This document shows positions 6,391-13,281 of a stretch of 32,671 nucleotides of DNA, one piece after another. This stretch comes from Clostridia bacterium (GTDB lineage: Bacteria > Bacillota > Clostridia > Christensenellales > Aristaeellaceae), in contig JAFWEL010000036.1 in assembly GCA_017512905.1 (NCBI GenBank), positions 1 to 32,671 on the forward strand, in the 5' to 3' direction. A program made the translations under genes and the position numbers. Each line of letters opens with the position of its first letter. Position 1 is the stretch's first letter. The notes under the pieces were generated by a model. That model was not told where the DNA came from. It saw only the letters and a program-made list of their open reading frames with translations, and did not search any database.

Positions 6391-8775
6391 TCAATACTCT
6401 TCTCTCAGGCATTCCAGCCATTCGTCCCGGCTGATTTGCCCCGTCGCATATCGGTTGGTAGCTTCCTGAATTGCCACAACAGATTCCGGCGTCATGTTCA
6501 CGCAGAAGGTGAAATCCCCTACCTGCTCCCTAAAGCGACGGATGGCGTCGGCCATATATGCGCCGCCCCAAGCGGATGCGAAATCCTCCGGATCGGTGGC
6601 AAAGTCAAAGTAAACGGCTTCAGGGCTACCATCGTAAGCCGTGTGATTGACCCGCGCCAACGTCTTTAGGTATTCCTGGGCGGTGGCCCGGCTGGTGCTG
6701 GCGGCGGGGACGAATACAAAGGTCCCGCTAGCCCGGCTGAGCTTTGGTGCGTCCGGACGGATGCGCAGTGTACAGCGGATGACCACCGCGCTTTCATGCG
6801 GGTTGTAGTCCGGGTAGAACAGCATAGCCCGGTGTTCCTTCCCATCAATTGCGGTATCCCTGCCATGATAGCGCAGGGCGTCCCAGTCCACGCCTTCAAG
6901 GGCTTCGAGGCACGCGGTGAATTCCGGCTTCGAGAAGTCCACCGCCTCGCCGAGGGCCTTCCAGCATCGGGCGTAGGCGTCGGCCATGCTCAGGAGCGTA
7001 TACGCTTCAAACGCCTCCGCCACGCTCTGTTCAGTTCTGTCGAACACATCAAACTCGATCACATAATCGCGGGCGGCTGCGCTGTGGGAATACTCACCCA
7101 GCCACCGGATATACTCAGGCCAGGTACCGGGGGCGTCCTCAAAGCTGCCCCGGATATCGTTCCAGTTCTCCGCCGGGAACGCCACGTCGGGATAGGCGTA
7201 TACGTCCAGGGGAATAGCGGCGGGTTGCCCATTGACCGAGAGAAAGGCTTGCAGGCCCTCGGGCAGCTTCTCCCATTCGGCGCGCAGCTCCGGGTCGGTC
7301 AGCGGCGCGATGAGCCCCGCGTCGCGCACCCGCTCAAAGCCATCCTGCTCCAGCGCTACCACATCTCCCGCGGCGCTGCCCGACAGCATCCGATCCGAGT
7401 AACGCCCGATGTCCTCCAGGTTTTTGCCGGGATCGCTGACGATGGCAACGTCGGGATGCTCGGCAATGAAGGTCTGGTTGGCATAGTCATTCCAACCGTC
7501 GCCGTCCACGACCAGCTCATTCACCTCCCCGGGCGAGGTCGTCAGGTCGAACACATGCACCGAATCCCCGTGAAGCACGGCGTAGGTCGCGTCGTCCAGC
7601 ATCAGCCCCTGCCCGCTCAGTTCACCGCAGACCGCAATACGCGTGGCCGTGTCCGAGTTCATGTTCTGCGCCATCCAGACGCTGCCGTCCAGCACATACA
7701 ACAGCGCATCGTCCGCTTCTCTCAGAGCAAAGCTGTTCGGGCGCATGGCGCCGCTGTAGGGAATCTCGCACAGCGGTTTCAGCGTGGAACCCTCCGTGCG
7801 GTAAACGCGGGCCACCGCCGCATGGTCGTCATACGCCGCCAGGTAAGCGGCGTCCCCGCCGCCAAACAGCTCTGGCGACCAGTCGGTGGGAACACCGGCG
7901 AGGTCGAACTCCGACAGCACACCGTCTGCCAGGTCCCAGCTGAAAAGCCGCACGTTTGCCGGTGCGAAGCCGAAGCCCTCCAGCTCCGACTCCACGGCGT
8001 ATTCCGCAGTGAAATAGAGCTTGCCGCCAGTCAGCACCGTGTCCTGGATGCCATAGCTGTTGAGCTTCCGGCCCTCGGGATCGAGGATCGCTGCCGCCGG
8101 GACCTCGGCCAGCGCCGCCACGTCGAAAGTGCCGCCTTCATCCAGCGTCACGCGCCCGAGGCCGTAGGCCAAGGGCACATAATCAAGGTTGAAGGACGAA
8201 CTGGAATTGCCATGACCGTCCGCATAGATGACATAGATCGCGTCTGAGCCTGCTACCACCGCATTGATGGAGCGTTCCCCTGCATCCCGCCACTTGTAAA
8301 CCGTGGGCTCGACATTTGTGCCCTCGTATACGCTGATACTCTCGTTGTCCTCCACCGCGATCAGCTTTCCATCCATCACCGCGCCGTCGGTCAGGTAGCT
8401 GTGTACCTCGCCGAAGAAGCTGTCCGAGTCGGTCACGCGGCTGTACAACGCGCCCGCCGCCCACCGGCGCGCGGCAGGAGACGCCGCCAATGCAATGCTG
8501 GCGCTGATGGACAGTACAGCAATAAACGCGGCGGCAATCTGAGCCGTTTTGGGAACCGTGTGGCGGAAGGCCAGCCAGCGCCGTCTGCGGTTCACTTTTC
8601 GGCGAATCCCGGGGGAAGCCATCGGGTATTCAGCATTTTTCCTGATATCTGTAACCATCCTTTTCATTTCCATTTCCTCCATTCTCTGAAAGGCCGCGCA
8701 ATACAGCGCAGCTTCCAGAGCCTCGGAAACGGATGCCCTGTCATGTTCCGGAATGAAAGCGTCATGTCGTTTCAT
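6391..8775 (-). CDS. transmembrane anti-sigma/sensor with beta-propeller-like and solute-binding-like extracellular domains
   Basis: The 794-residue product has a cytoplasmic N-terminus of ~75 residues rich in Glu, Met and Arg, a transmembrane segment at about 78-99, then ~690 extracellular residues. Residues ~130-415 show repeating short beta segments (Leu-Tyr-Phe, Tyr-Val-Leu-Asp-Gly, Val-Tyr-Arg-Thr) typical of a beta-propeller. From ~420 the pattern changes to that of an ABC family 1 solute-binding protein: Phe-Ile-Ala-Glu-His-Pro-Asp-Val-Ala-Ile-Val, Gly-Asp-Val-Val-Ala-Leu, Ala-Ala-Ile-Pro-Leu-Asp-Val, and a helical end with Tyr-Ala-Thr-Gly-Gln-Ile-Ser-Arg-Asp-Glu-Trp. The ATG overlaps the sigma gene stop as ATGA, with AGGAGG upstream, so it is the partner of that sigma factor. 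Function as an anti-sigma that senses a bound extracellular ligand is inferred from architecture and pairing. Confidence 0.7.
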   Translation of the reverse strand: MKRHDAFIPEHDRASVSEALEAALYCAAFQRMEEMEMKRMVTDIRKNAEYPMASPGIRRKVNRRRRWLAFRHTVPKTAQIAAAFIAVLSISASIALAASPAARRWAAGALYSRVTDSDSFFGEVHSYLTDGAVMDGKLIAVEDNESISVYEGTNVEPTVYKWRDAGERSINAVVAGSDAIYVIYADGHGNSSSSFNLDYVPLAYGLGRVTLDEGGTFDVAALAEVPAAAILDPEGRKLNSYGIQDTVLTGGKLYFTAEYAVESELEGFGFAPANVRLFSWDLADGVLSEFDLAGVPTDWSPELFGGGDAAYLAAYDDHAAVARVYRTEGSTLKPLCEIPYSGAMRPNSFALREADDALLYVLDGSVWMAQNMNSDTATRIAVCGELSGQGLMLDDATYAVLHGDSVHVFDLTTSPGEVNELVVDGDGWNDYANQTFIAEHPDVAIVSDPGKNLEDIGRYSDRMLSGSAAGDVVALEQDGFERVRDAGLIAPLTDPELRAEWEKLPEGLQAFLSVNGQPAAIPLDVYAYPDVAFPAENWNDIRGSFEDAPGTWPEYIRWLGEYSHSAAARDYVIEFDVFDRTEQSVAEAFEAYTLLSMADAYARCWKALGEAVDFSKPEFTACLEALEGVDWDALRYHGRDTAIDGKEHRAMLFYPDYNPHESAVVIRCTLRIRPDAPKLSRASGTFVFVPAASTSRATAQEYLKTLARVNHTAYDGSPEAVYFDFATDPEDFASAWGGAYMADAIRRFREQVGDFTFCVNMTPESVVAIQEATNRYATGQISRDEWLECLREEY

Positions 8776-9326
8776 ATCCACTCACCCTCCTGAAGCTGCG
8801 CGCCGACATGTCGCCGGGCGCGGTCGATCACGTTGCGGATGCCCGATCTGCTCATGCCGAATAGCCGGGCAATCTCACCCTCGGTCATCCTGTCGTAATA
8901 CTTCATTCGCAGCGCCAGACGCTCGCGATCATCCAGCGCCTCCAAAGCCTTGATCACGGCCTGAATCTGTTCCTCTCGAATCAGGCTGGTATCCAACTGC
9001 GGACTCTCATCCGGCAGCTTACGGAGACGTTCCTCAGCGTCATCAAGGCTTTGAGTTTTTTTCTCTCGTCGCATGCGATCAATGGCCTCGTTCCGCACGC
9101 AAGTGACGAGATATGAACGCACTGAGGCGCGATTACAACCCCGCAACAGCTCAATCCTGTCGATCAGCCGCAGCATGACCGATTCCACTACATCCTCCGC
9201 TGCATGTCGGTCGCGCACCATGGATTGCGCCTTGTGCAGCATCAGGACATAATAGTCCGTATACAGCGATTCAATCAGTGACCGGTCATTCTCATCTTCA
9301 ATCGCTGCGATTACAGCTGTCAGCAT
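8772..9326 (-). CDS. ECF-type RNA polymerase sigma factor
   Basis: A 184-residue sigma-70 family protein. Region 2 runs from about residue 15 with Leu-Tyr-Thr-Asp-Tyr-Tyr, Ala-Ala-Glu-Asp-Val-Val-Glu-Ser-Val and Val-Arg-Ser-Tyr-Leu-Val-Thr-Cys-Val-Arg-Asn-Glu-Ala. A linker rich in Asp/Glu follows, then region 4 with Leu-Asp-Asp-Arg-Glu-Arg-Leu-Ala-Leu-Arg-Met-Lys-Tyr-Tyr and Met-Thr-Glu-Gly-Glu-Ile-Ala-Arg-Leu-Phe-Gly-Met-Ser-Arg-Ser. The ATG at 9326 is preferred; an upstream in-frame TTG is also possible from an AAAGGAG site. The gene overlaps the large anti-sigma/sensor gene by four bases. It is the first gene of the leftward regulatory block. Confidence 0.9.
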   Translation of the reverse strand: MLTAVIAAIEDENDRSLIESLYTDYYVLMLHKAQSMVRDRHAAEDVVESVMLRLIDRIELLRGCNRASVRSYLVTCVRNEAIDRMRREKKTQSLDDAEERLRKLPDESPQLDTSLIREEQIQAVIKALEALDDRERLALRMKYYDRMTEGEIARLFGMSRSGIRNVIDRARRHVGAQLQEGEWI

Positions 9327-9474
9327 GGGCAAACGCTCCTTTCTTTGCGTTCTATTATATATGACGAATCGAAAAATGGAAAAGACAGTCTTTTATAGTA
9401 ATCTTTGAATTCTTATTCTTACGGCAGCCAAATAAGAAAGAGAGAACATCACATCAGCAGTATCTTGAGATAGC

Positions 9475-9505
9475 GACTTCGTTCATTGAAACGAAGTCCT
9501 TTGTT
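9475..9505 (+). terminator. hairpin followed by T-rich run ahead of the recombinase module
   Basis: GACTTCGTT at 9475-9483 and AACGAAGTC at 9490-9498 form a 9-bp stem with a 6-base loop, followed by CTTTGTTATT. It lies in the 250-base gap between the divergent sigma gene and the HTH gene. It may be an attenuator in the leader of the recombinase operon or the end of an inserted unit. The rest of the gap (9327-9578) holds no gene. Confidence 0.5.
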
Positions 9506-9578
9506 ATTCGCATTTAACAATACCTGTTGATTCTGCCCGTTTTTTCATCGACTCCCCGTTGAAGGAAGTGATATATCC

Positions 9579-9953
9579 ATGACACAGGAACAGAAGACGC
9601 GCATTGCCCAGCTGCGCCAGCAGAACGTCGGCTATGCGTCCATAGCCAGGGAGCTCTCCCTGTCGATCAACACGGTGAAGGCGTTTTGCCGAAGAAATGA
9701 TCTCGCCGGGACGCGCAATCCAGCTGTGGAAACGATCGAAACTTTATCCGGGGAATCGCCCGACATCGACTTGCCTTCCTGCCTGAACAGAGGTAATAGT
9801 ACTACTACCGTCAGGACGGGAAGCTCTGAAAACACAGGGCTTTCCGGGGCTCAGCCCTTCTGGGACGTTTCCGTTTCCTACGCTGATACGCAGGATGAGA
9901 ACGCCATCTCAGATGTGCTGAGCATGCTGATGAATGCAAATTATGGGAGGTGA
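9579..9953 (+). CDS. small helix-turn-helix protein coupled to a serine recombinase
   Basis: A 124-residue protein. Residues ~3-40 form a resolvase-type or sigma-region-4-like helix-turn-helix: Lys-Thr-Arg-Ile-Ala-Gln-Leu-Arg-Gln-Gln, Tyr-Ala-Ser-Ile-Ala-Arg-Glu-Leu-Ser-Leu-Ser, then Thr-Val-Lys-Ala-Phe-Cys-Arg-Arg-Asn-Asp-Leu. The rest is low in structure and rich in Ser, Thr and Gly. A GAAGGAAG site precedes the ATG. Its stop lies 5 bases before the recombinase ATG, and the recombinase ribosome site (GGGAGGTGA) sits in its last codons, so the two are translated as a unit. Small HTH genes often precede clostridial large serine recombinases; roles as regulator or directionality factor are inference. 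Confidence 0.75.
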   Translation: MTQEQKTRIAQLRQQNVGYASIARELSLSINTVKAFCRRNDLAGTRNPAVETIETLSGESPDIDLPSCLNRGNSTTTVRTGSSENTGLSGAQPFWDVSVSYADTQDENAISDVLSMLMNANYGR

Positions 9954-9958
9954 GCCCC

Positions 9959-11536
9959 ATGAAGCGAGTCATATGCCTCTACCGCGTTTCGACCATCGGG
10001 CAGGTGGATCATGACGACATCCCCATGCAGAAGCTGGCATGCCGTGAGTACGCGGCGACTCACCCGGACTGGGAGATCGTCGATGAGATTTCCGAAAAGG
10101 GCGTCTCCGGCTACAAGGTCAGTACCAATGCCCGTGACGCAATCGTGGAGATCAAGAAGCGGGCCATCACGCACCAGTTTGACGTACTGCTCGTTTTCAT
10201 GTTTGACCGTCTGGGCAGGCGCGACGACGAGACACCCTTTGTGGTGCAGTGGTTTGTACAGCAGGGCATCGAGGTATGGAGCACCCGCGAAGGGGAACAA
10301 CGCTTCGACACCCATGTTGACAAGCTACTGAACTACATCCGGTTCTGGCAGGCTTCCGGCGAAAGCGAAAAGACTGCCATCCGCGTTCGCACTAAGCACT
10401 CTCAGATGATCCAGGAAGGCCAGTGGCGCGGTGGTCTGGTGCCTTATGGTTACCGGCTGGAATTCCAGGGCCGCACAAATAAGAAGAACAAGCCCGTCCG
10501 GGATCTGATGATCGACGAGGAAGAAGGCAAAGTCGTCAAGGAGATTTTCCATCTCCTGACCGAAGAGGGCTACGGCACCAATAGGGTCGCTCAGTACCTG
10601 AACGACCGGGGCATCAAAACCAAGCGCGGAACCACGCTGTGGCGCGGCACCAGCATCCGGGCGCTGATCGACAATCCGGTCTACATCGGCGTCCTCAAAT
10701 TCGGGGATGAACGCTCCGAGCCCTTTGAACACCTTCGACTCATCGATGACGCCACCTACGAACGCTGCCTGCAGACTGTCAAGGCGCGTGCTACGAAGAC
10801 CTGCGGTGATGACCTCGTGGTGCCTCTCCGCACAGACGCCAGGGGGCTGCTCACCGGGATATTGTACTGCGGGGAGTGTGGCAACCGGTTATGCTACTGC
10901 CACAACACCACAAAGCGTAAGCTGGCCGATGGAACAATTCGCGTCTATGAGCGTGACTTGTACCGCTGCTACCGGAAAATCTCATCGCGGAATACCTGCG
11001 CCGGACAGAGCTCCTATGACATGCAGCCCATCAACGACGCGGTCGAAGTTCAGGTCAGGAGTTTCCTGGGCAAGCTTGCGTCCAAGCCCAGAGAGGAGCT
11101 GCTCCAGATGGCCAGCGCCCGGAACACAGAGATGTACAAGGTCGCGCTGAAGCAGGCGGAGAAGGAATATGAAAACGCTCAAAAGCAGGTGACGGCCCTG
11201 GAAGAGGAAGCGGTCAAGGCGCTGACCGGGGAGAGCGCATTGGACTTGAGCGTCATCAACGGCATGATCATCAAGCACCGCGCCAAGCGGGACGCGGCGG
11301 CCCAGACCATCGAGGAAGCCCGTGCCCGGCTGGAGCAGGAACAGATGAGCCAGAAGGAGACGCAGGCCCAGATCGACGAGATGCTTTCCTGGGCAGACTG
11401 CTACGACAAGGCCAACATCGAGACCCGCCACATGATCATTGCCCGGATCATCGAAAAGGTTGAGGTTCGGGCCAACCGAAAAATCCATATCAAATTCAGG
11501 ATTTCGCTTGACCAGTTCCTCGGGAAGAGTGCCTGA
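9959..11536 (+). CDS. large serine recombinase (resolvase/invertase N-domain, recombinase domain, zinc ribbon, coiled coil)
   Basis: A 525-residue site-specific recombinase. The N-terminal catalytic domain (about 1-145) has Tyr-Arg-Val-Ser-Thr with Ser11 as the likely nucleophile, then Gly-Val-Ser-Gly-Tyr and Val-Phe-Met-Phe-Asp-Arg-Leu-Gly-Arg-Arg-Asp-Asp-Glu-Thr. The recombinase DNA-binding domain (~160-280) contains Val-Pro-Tyr-Gly-Tyr-Arg and Thr-Lys-Arg-Gly-Thr-Thr-Leu-Trp. A zinc beta-ribbon starts at Cys304-x2-Cys307 with a second Cys pair near 345-360. A coiled coil covers ~395-480. All parts are present and of normal length, so it is probably active. I use the ATG at 9959, with GGGAGGTGA 5-8 bases ahead; a GTG at 9950 is the alternative. 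It is followed by a strong terminator and the tRNA-Val locus, a plausible target. Confidence 0.92.
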   Translation: MKRVICLYRVSTIGQVDHDDIPMQKLACREYAATHPDWEIVDEISEKGVSGYKVSTNARDAIVEIKKRAITHQFDVLLVFMFDRLGRRDDETPFVVQWFVQQGIEVWSTREGEQRFDTHVDKLLNYIRFWQASGESEKTAIRVRTKHSQMIQEGQWRGGLVPYGYRLEFQGRTNKKNKPVRDLMIDEEEGKVVKEIFHLLTEEGYGTNRVAQYLNDRGIKTKRGTTLWRGTSIRALIDNPVYIGVLKFGDERSEPFEHLRLIDDATYERCLQTVKARATKTCGDDLVVPLRTDARGLLTGILYCGECGNRLCYCHNTTKRKLADGTIRVYERDLYRCYRKISSRNTCAGQSSYDMQPINDAVEVQVRSFLGKLASKPREELLQMASARNTEMYKVALKQAEKEYENAQKQVTALEEEAVKALTGESALDLSVINGMIIKHRAKRDAAAQTIEEARARLEQEQMSQKETQAQIDEMLSWADCYDKANIETRHMIIARIIEKVEVRANRKIHIKFRISLDQFLGKSA

Positions 11537-11551
11537 GCAAGAAACTGAATC

Positions 11552-11587
11552 GCCTGTGGGGAAGGACAACCCCGCAGGCTTTTTTTG
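11552..11587 (+). terminator. rho-independent terminator of the recombinase operon
   Basis: GCCTGTGGGG and CCCCGCAGGC pair around an 8-base loop (11552-11579, one G-T pair) and are followed by seven T. It starts 16 bases after the recombinase stop codon. Confidence 0.92.
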
Positions 11588-11615
11588 TTTGCCAGCGAAC
11601 CGTTCACACCTACAA
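11588..11615 (+). repeat. 28-bp direct repeat, left copy (flanks the tRNA-Val locus)
   Basis: This stretch, from TTTGCCAGCGAAC to CTACAA, matches 12039-12066 at 25 of 28 positions in the same orientation. The copies are 451 bp apart and enclose the motif array, the tRNA terminator and the tRNA. It includes one variant of the GTTCACATC motif. It may be an attachment-site duplication. Confidence 0.7.
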
Positions 11616-11806
11616 TCGGCATTTCGTTCACATCTAACACCCGAGCCGTTCACATCTAATCCGCCGAGCTGTTCACATCGACCGCCCGAACTGTTCACAT
11701 CGACGGCGATGTGAACGATTTGTCAGACAACAAAGCTACCCGAAAAATGTACCTGCACACCCCTGATTCTTATAGTTCGTGAATTTGGCTATAAATCGAT
11801 GTGAAC
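11602..11806 (+). repeat. iteron-like array of GTTCACATC motifs between recombinase and tRNA-Val
   Basis: The nine-base motif GTTCACATC occurs at 11626, 11648, 11671 and 11693 (start positions), with variant GTTCACACC at 11602, giving direct spacings of 24, 22, 23 and 22 bases. Neighbouring bases are also partly conserved, giving units of about 22 bp. Inverted copies start at 11708 and 11798. The copies at 11693 and 11708 form a perfect 10-bp inverted repeat (11693-11702, 11707-11716) around four bases. The same nine bases occur in the anticodon arm of the adjacent tRNA-Val(CAC) (11933-11941) and again at 12053. Function as recombinase or accessory-protein binding sites is inference. Confidence 0.8.
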
Positions 11807-11851
11807 GGAGTGACGGTACAATGGAGCCATACGAAAACTCATAGGGAGGAT

Positions 11852-11896
11852 AGGAAAAAGAAAACCCTCGAAAACGCAGTGTTTTCAAGGGTTTTT
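11852..11896 (-). terminator. rho-independent terminator of tRNA-Val
   Basis: On the minus strand a long stem (AAAACCCTTGAAAAC against GTTTTCGAGGGTTTT, one mismatch) with a five-base loop is followed by CTTTTTCC. It begins at the tRNA 3' end, so it ends the tRNA transcript. Confidence 0.88.
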
Positions 11897-11971
11897 GGTG
11901 GTCGCAACAGGACTCGAACCTGTGACCCCATCGATGTGAACGATGTGCTCTACCAACTGAGCCATGCGACC
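11896..11971 (-). tRNA. tRNA-Val (anticodon CAC), CCA encoded
   Basis: The minus strand folds into a full cloverleaf: acceptor GGTCGCA/TGCGACC, D stem GCTC/GAGC with AGTTGGTA loop, anticodon stem CATCG/CGATG with loop TTCACAT (anticodon CAC at positions 34-36), five-base variable loop, and T stem ACAGG/CCTGT with loop TTCGAGT. A discriminator A and genomic CCA follow, so the mature end is at 11896. It reads GUG valine codons. Its anticodon arm contains the nine-base motif of the adjacent array. Its presumed native promoter lies beyond a second 5' tRNA fragment at 12096-12117. Confidence 0.96.
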
Positions 11972-12038
11972 TTATCCGAACATTTCTGGCGTTTTGAGGA
12001 AATTCGTCCGGGCTTTTCCTCGTGGTCAACGTGAACGG

Positions 12039-12066
12039 TTTGCCAGCGAACTGTTCACATCTACGA
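12039..12066 (+). repeat. 28-bp direct repeat, right copy
   Basis: Same sequence family as 11588-11615 (25 of 28 positions). It includes one exact GTTCACATC at 12053-12061. It lies between the intact tRNA and the tRNA 5' fragment. Confidence 0.7.
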
Positions 12067-12095
12067 CCTTAGTTGGATAATCCTACCAGTACGTA

Positions 12096-12117
12096 CTACC
12101 AACTGAGCCATGCGACC
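12096..12117 (-). pseudogene. 5' fragment of tRNA-Val (22 nt)
   Basis: The minus strand from 12117 to 12096 is identical to the first 22 bases of the tRNA-Val at 11971, through the acceptor strand and D loop, and then diverges before the second half of the D stem. It sits directly downstream of a perfect sigma-A promoter. This is the layout left when DNA inserts into a tRNA gene and brings a replacement copy, or when such an insertion is later deleted. Confidence 0.8.
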
Positions 12118-12152
12118 ATGTTAAATTTGCTGTCGCCTTGACGACGAAAGAT

Positions 12153-12181
12153 ATTATATCACCTCTGACGGGGGTTGTCAA
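12153..12181 (-). promoter_or_regulatory. strong sigma-A promoter of the tRNA-Val locus
   Basis: Reading leftward, TTGACA (12176-12181) and TATAAT (12153-12158) are both perfect consensus boxes with a 17-base spacer. Transcription would begin near 12146 and run through the tRNA fragment to the intact tRNA-Val. Confidence 0.88.
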
Positions 12182-12324
12182 GGGTTTTGGCAAAATATTT
12201 CTGATGGCGGGTCTACTGGCAGGATATTACCGGTGGCGGGCGGCGGGCTTTGATTCTCGGTAATATACTTTTGCCCGACATGCGGATTTTTTCCGTGATA
12301 CAGTGGAAATATTCCTGTGACCAT

Positions 12325-12332
12325 GATATAAT
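12325..12332 (+). promoter_or_regulatory. extended -10 promoter abutting the YdcF-like start codon
   Basis: TGATATAAT (12324-12332) is a perfect extended -10 box. The -35 region is weak (GTGGAA at 17 bases). The ATG of the next gene begins at 12339, just where a transcript from this box should start, and no Shine-Dalgarno site is present, which suggests a leaderless mRNA. Confidence 0.6.
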
Positions 12333-12338
12333 GAAACC

Positions 12339-13239
12339 ATGAAGCGAATATTATATGTGTTGACAGCGATCATTCTGCTGATTTCAAACGTCCCCGCGCT
12401 GGGGGCGGAATTCCGGGAACGGCCGGACATCAACCCGCTGGTTGAGGACATGATACTGTACTATGGCTGCTATGGCGAAGCGGCGGCTGAAGAAGTCAAC
12501 GGACGCCTTGAGGCCCTGAAGGAGACGGATAGCCGCCAGGGGGAGCTCTGGGAGGACGTCATGGATTACTGGGGATATGTCAATACAGACCTGGTGATCC
12601 ATGGGGATCATCTTCCGGACGGCCTTCCGAAGGACGACAGCCTTGCCCTCGTCATATTGGGCGGGGCACTGAATCCTGACGGCAGCATGAGGGATGAGCT
12701 GGTCAGGCGGCTGGAGGTCGGCCTTGACTGTGCGGCCCAATATCCGAACGCCTATGTTGTCTGCACCGGGGGCGGAACGGCCAGGGAAAACAAGGCCGTG
12801 ACAGAGGCGGGCCAGATGGGCGCCTGGCTGCGGGAAAACGGCCTGGAGGCGAGCCGACTGATACTTGAGGATCGGTCCCGGTCCACCATAGAGAACGCCC
12901 GGTTTACACTGGACATCCTTCGCAGCGATTACCCCCCGGGTTGGCGCGATCGCGATCGTCAGCAGCGACTATCACGTCGCCAGGGGCTGCCTGCTGTTTG
13001 AGACAGTCATGCTGATGGGGATGCATGAGCGACAGGAGCCGGAGGTGCGGGTGATTACAAACTACGCCTCGCCCGCCCCGGATAAGGACTATACGGATGA
13101 TTATCTCCGCGGATGGCAGATGTACAATATGCTGCAATTGATCGGGGATTGGGATCTGGCGCGACAGTATGTGCAGGATCCGGAGCATTTCCCCAGGCCG
13201 GTGCTGGATGAACGGGCCGAAGTGCCCGATGCCGCGTAA
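12339..13239 (+). pseudogene. YdcF/SanA-like DUF218 protein, interrupted by one frameshift
   Basis: The first frame (12339 to about 12940) encodes a signal-like N-terminus (residues 1-23), then the DUF218 core: Leu-Val-Ile-Leu-Gly-Gly-Ala-Leu-Asn-Pro-Asp-Gly, Val-Val-Cys-Thr-Gly-Gly-Gly-Thr-Ala-Arg-Glu-Asn, and Glu-Asp-Arg-Ser-Arg-Ser-Thr-Ile-Glu-Asn-Ala-Arg-Phe. At the CCCCCCGGG run near 12932-12940 the reading must shift by one base to continue as Ile-Ala-Ile-Val-Ser-Ser-Asp-Tyr-His-Val-Ala-Arg-Gly and on to the TAA at 13239. Removing one base from that run restores a protein of about 299 residues. DUF218 proteins are linked to envelope sugar-lipid metabolism, but the exact reaction is unclear. 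The break may be real decay or a homopolymer sequencing error. Confidence 0.82.
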
Positions 13240-13281
13240 AAGGACGCCCCCCCGGGGGGAGCGCCCGCATGGGCTTAACGG

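Noticed and set aside
6796-8247. 483-codon rightward frame opposite the large anti-sigma gene
   Set aside because: Composition typical of antisense reading of GC-rich DNA; the leftward gene has a ribosome site, a sigma partner and domain structure.
11602-11716. CRISPR array
   Set aside because: Repeats are only 9 bases with 13-15 base gaps that are themselves partly conserved; there are no cas genes.
12097-12117. Second complete tRNA at the right end of the locus
   Set aside because: After the first 22 bases the D stem, anticodon arm and T arm cannot be formed.
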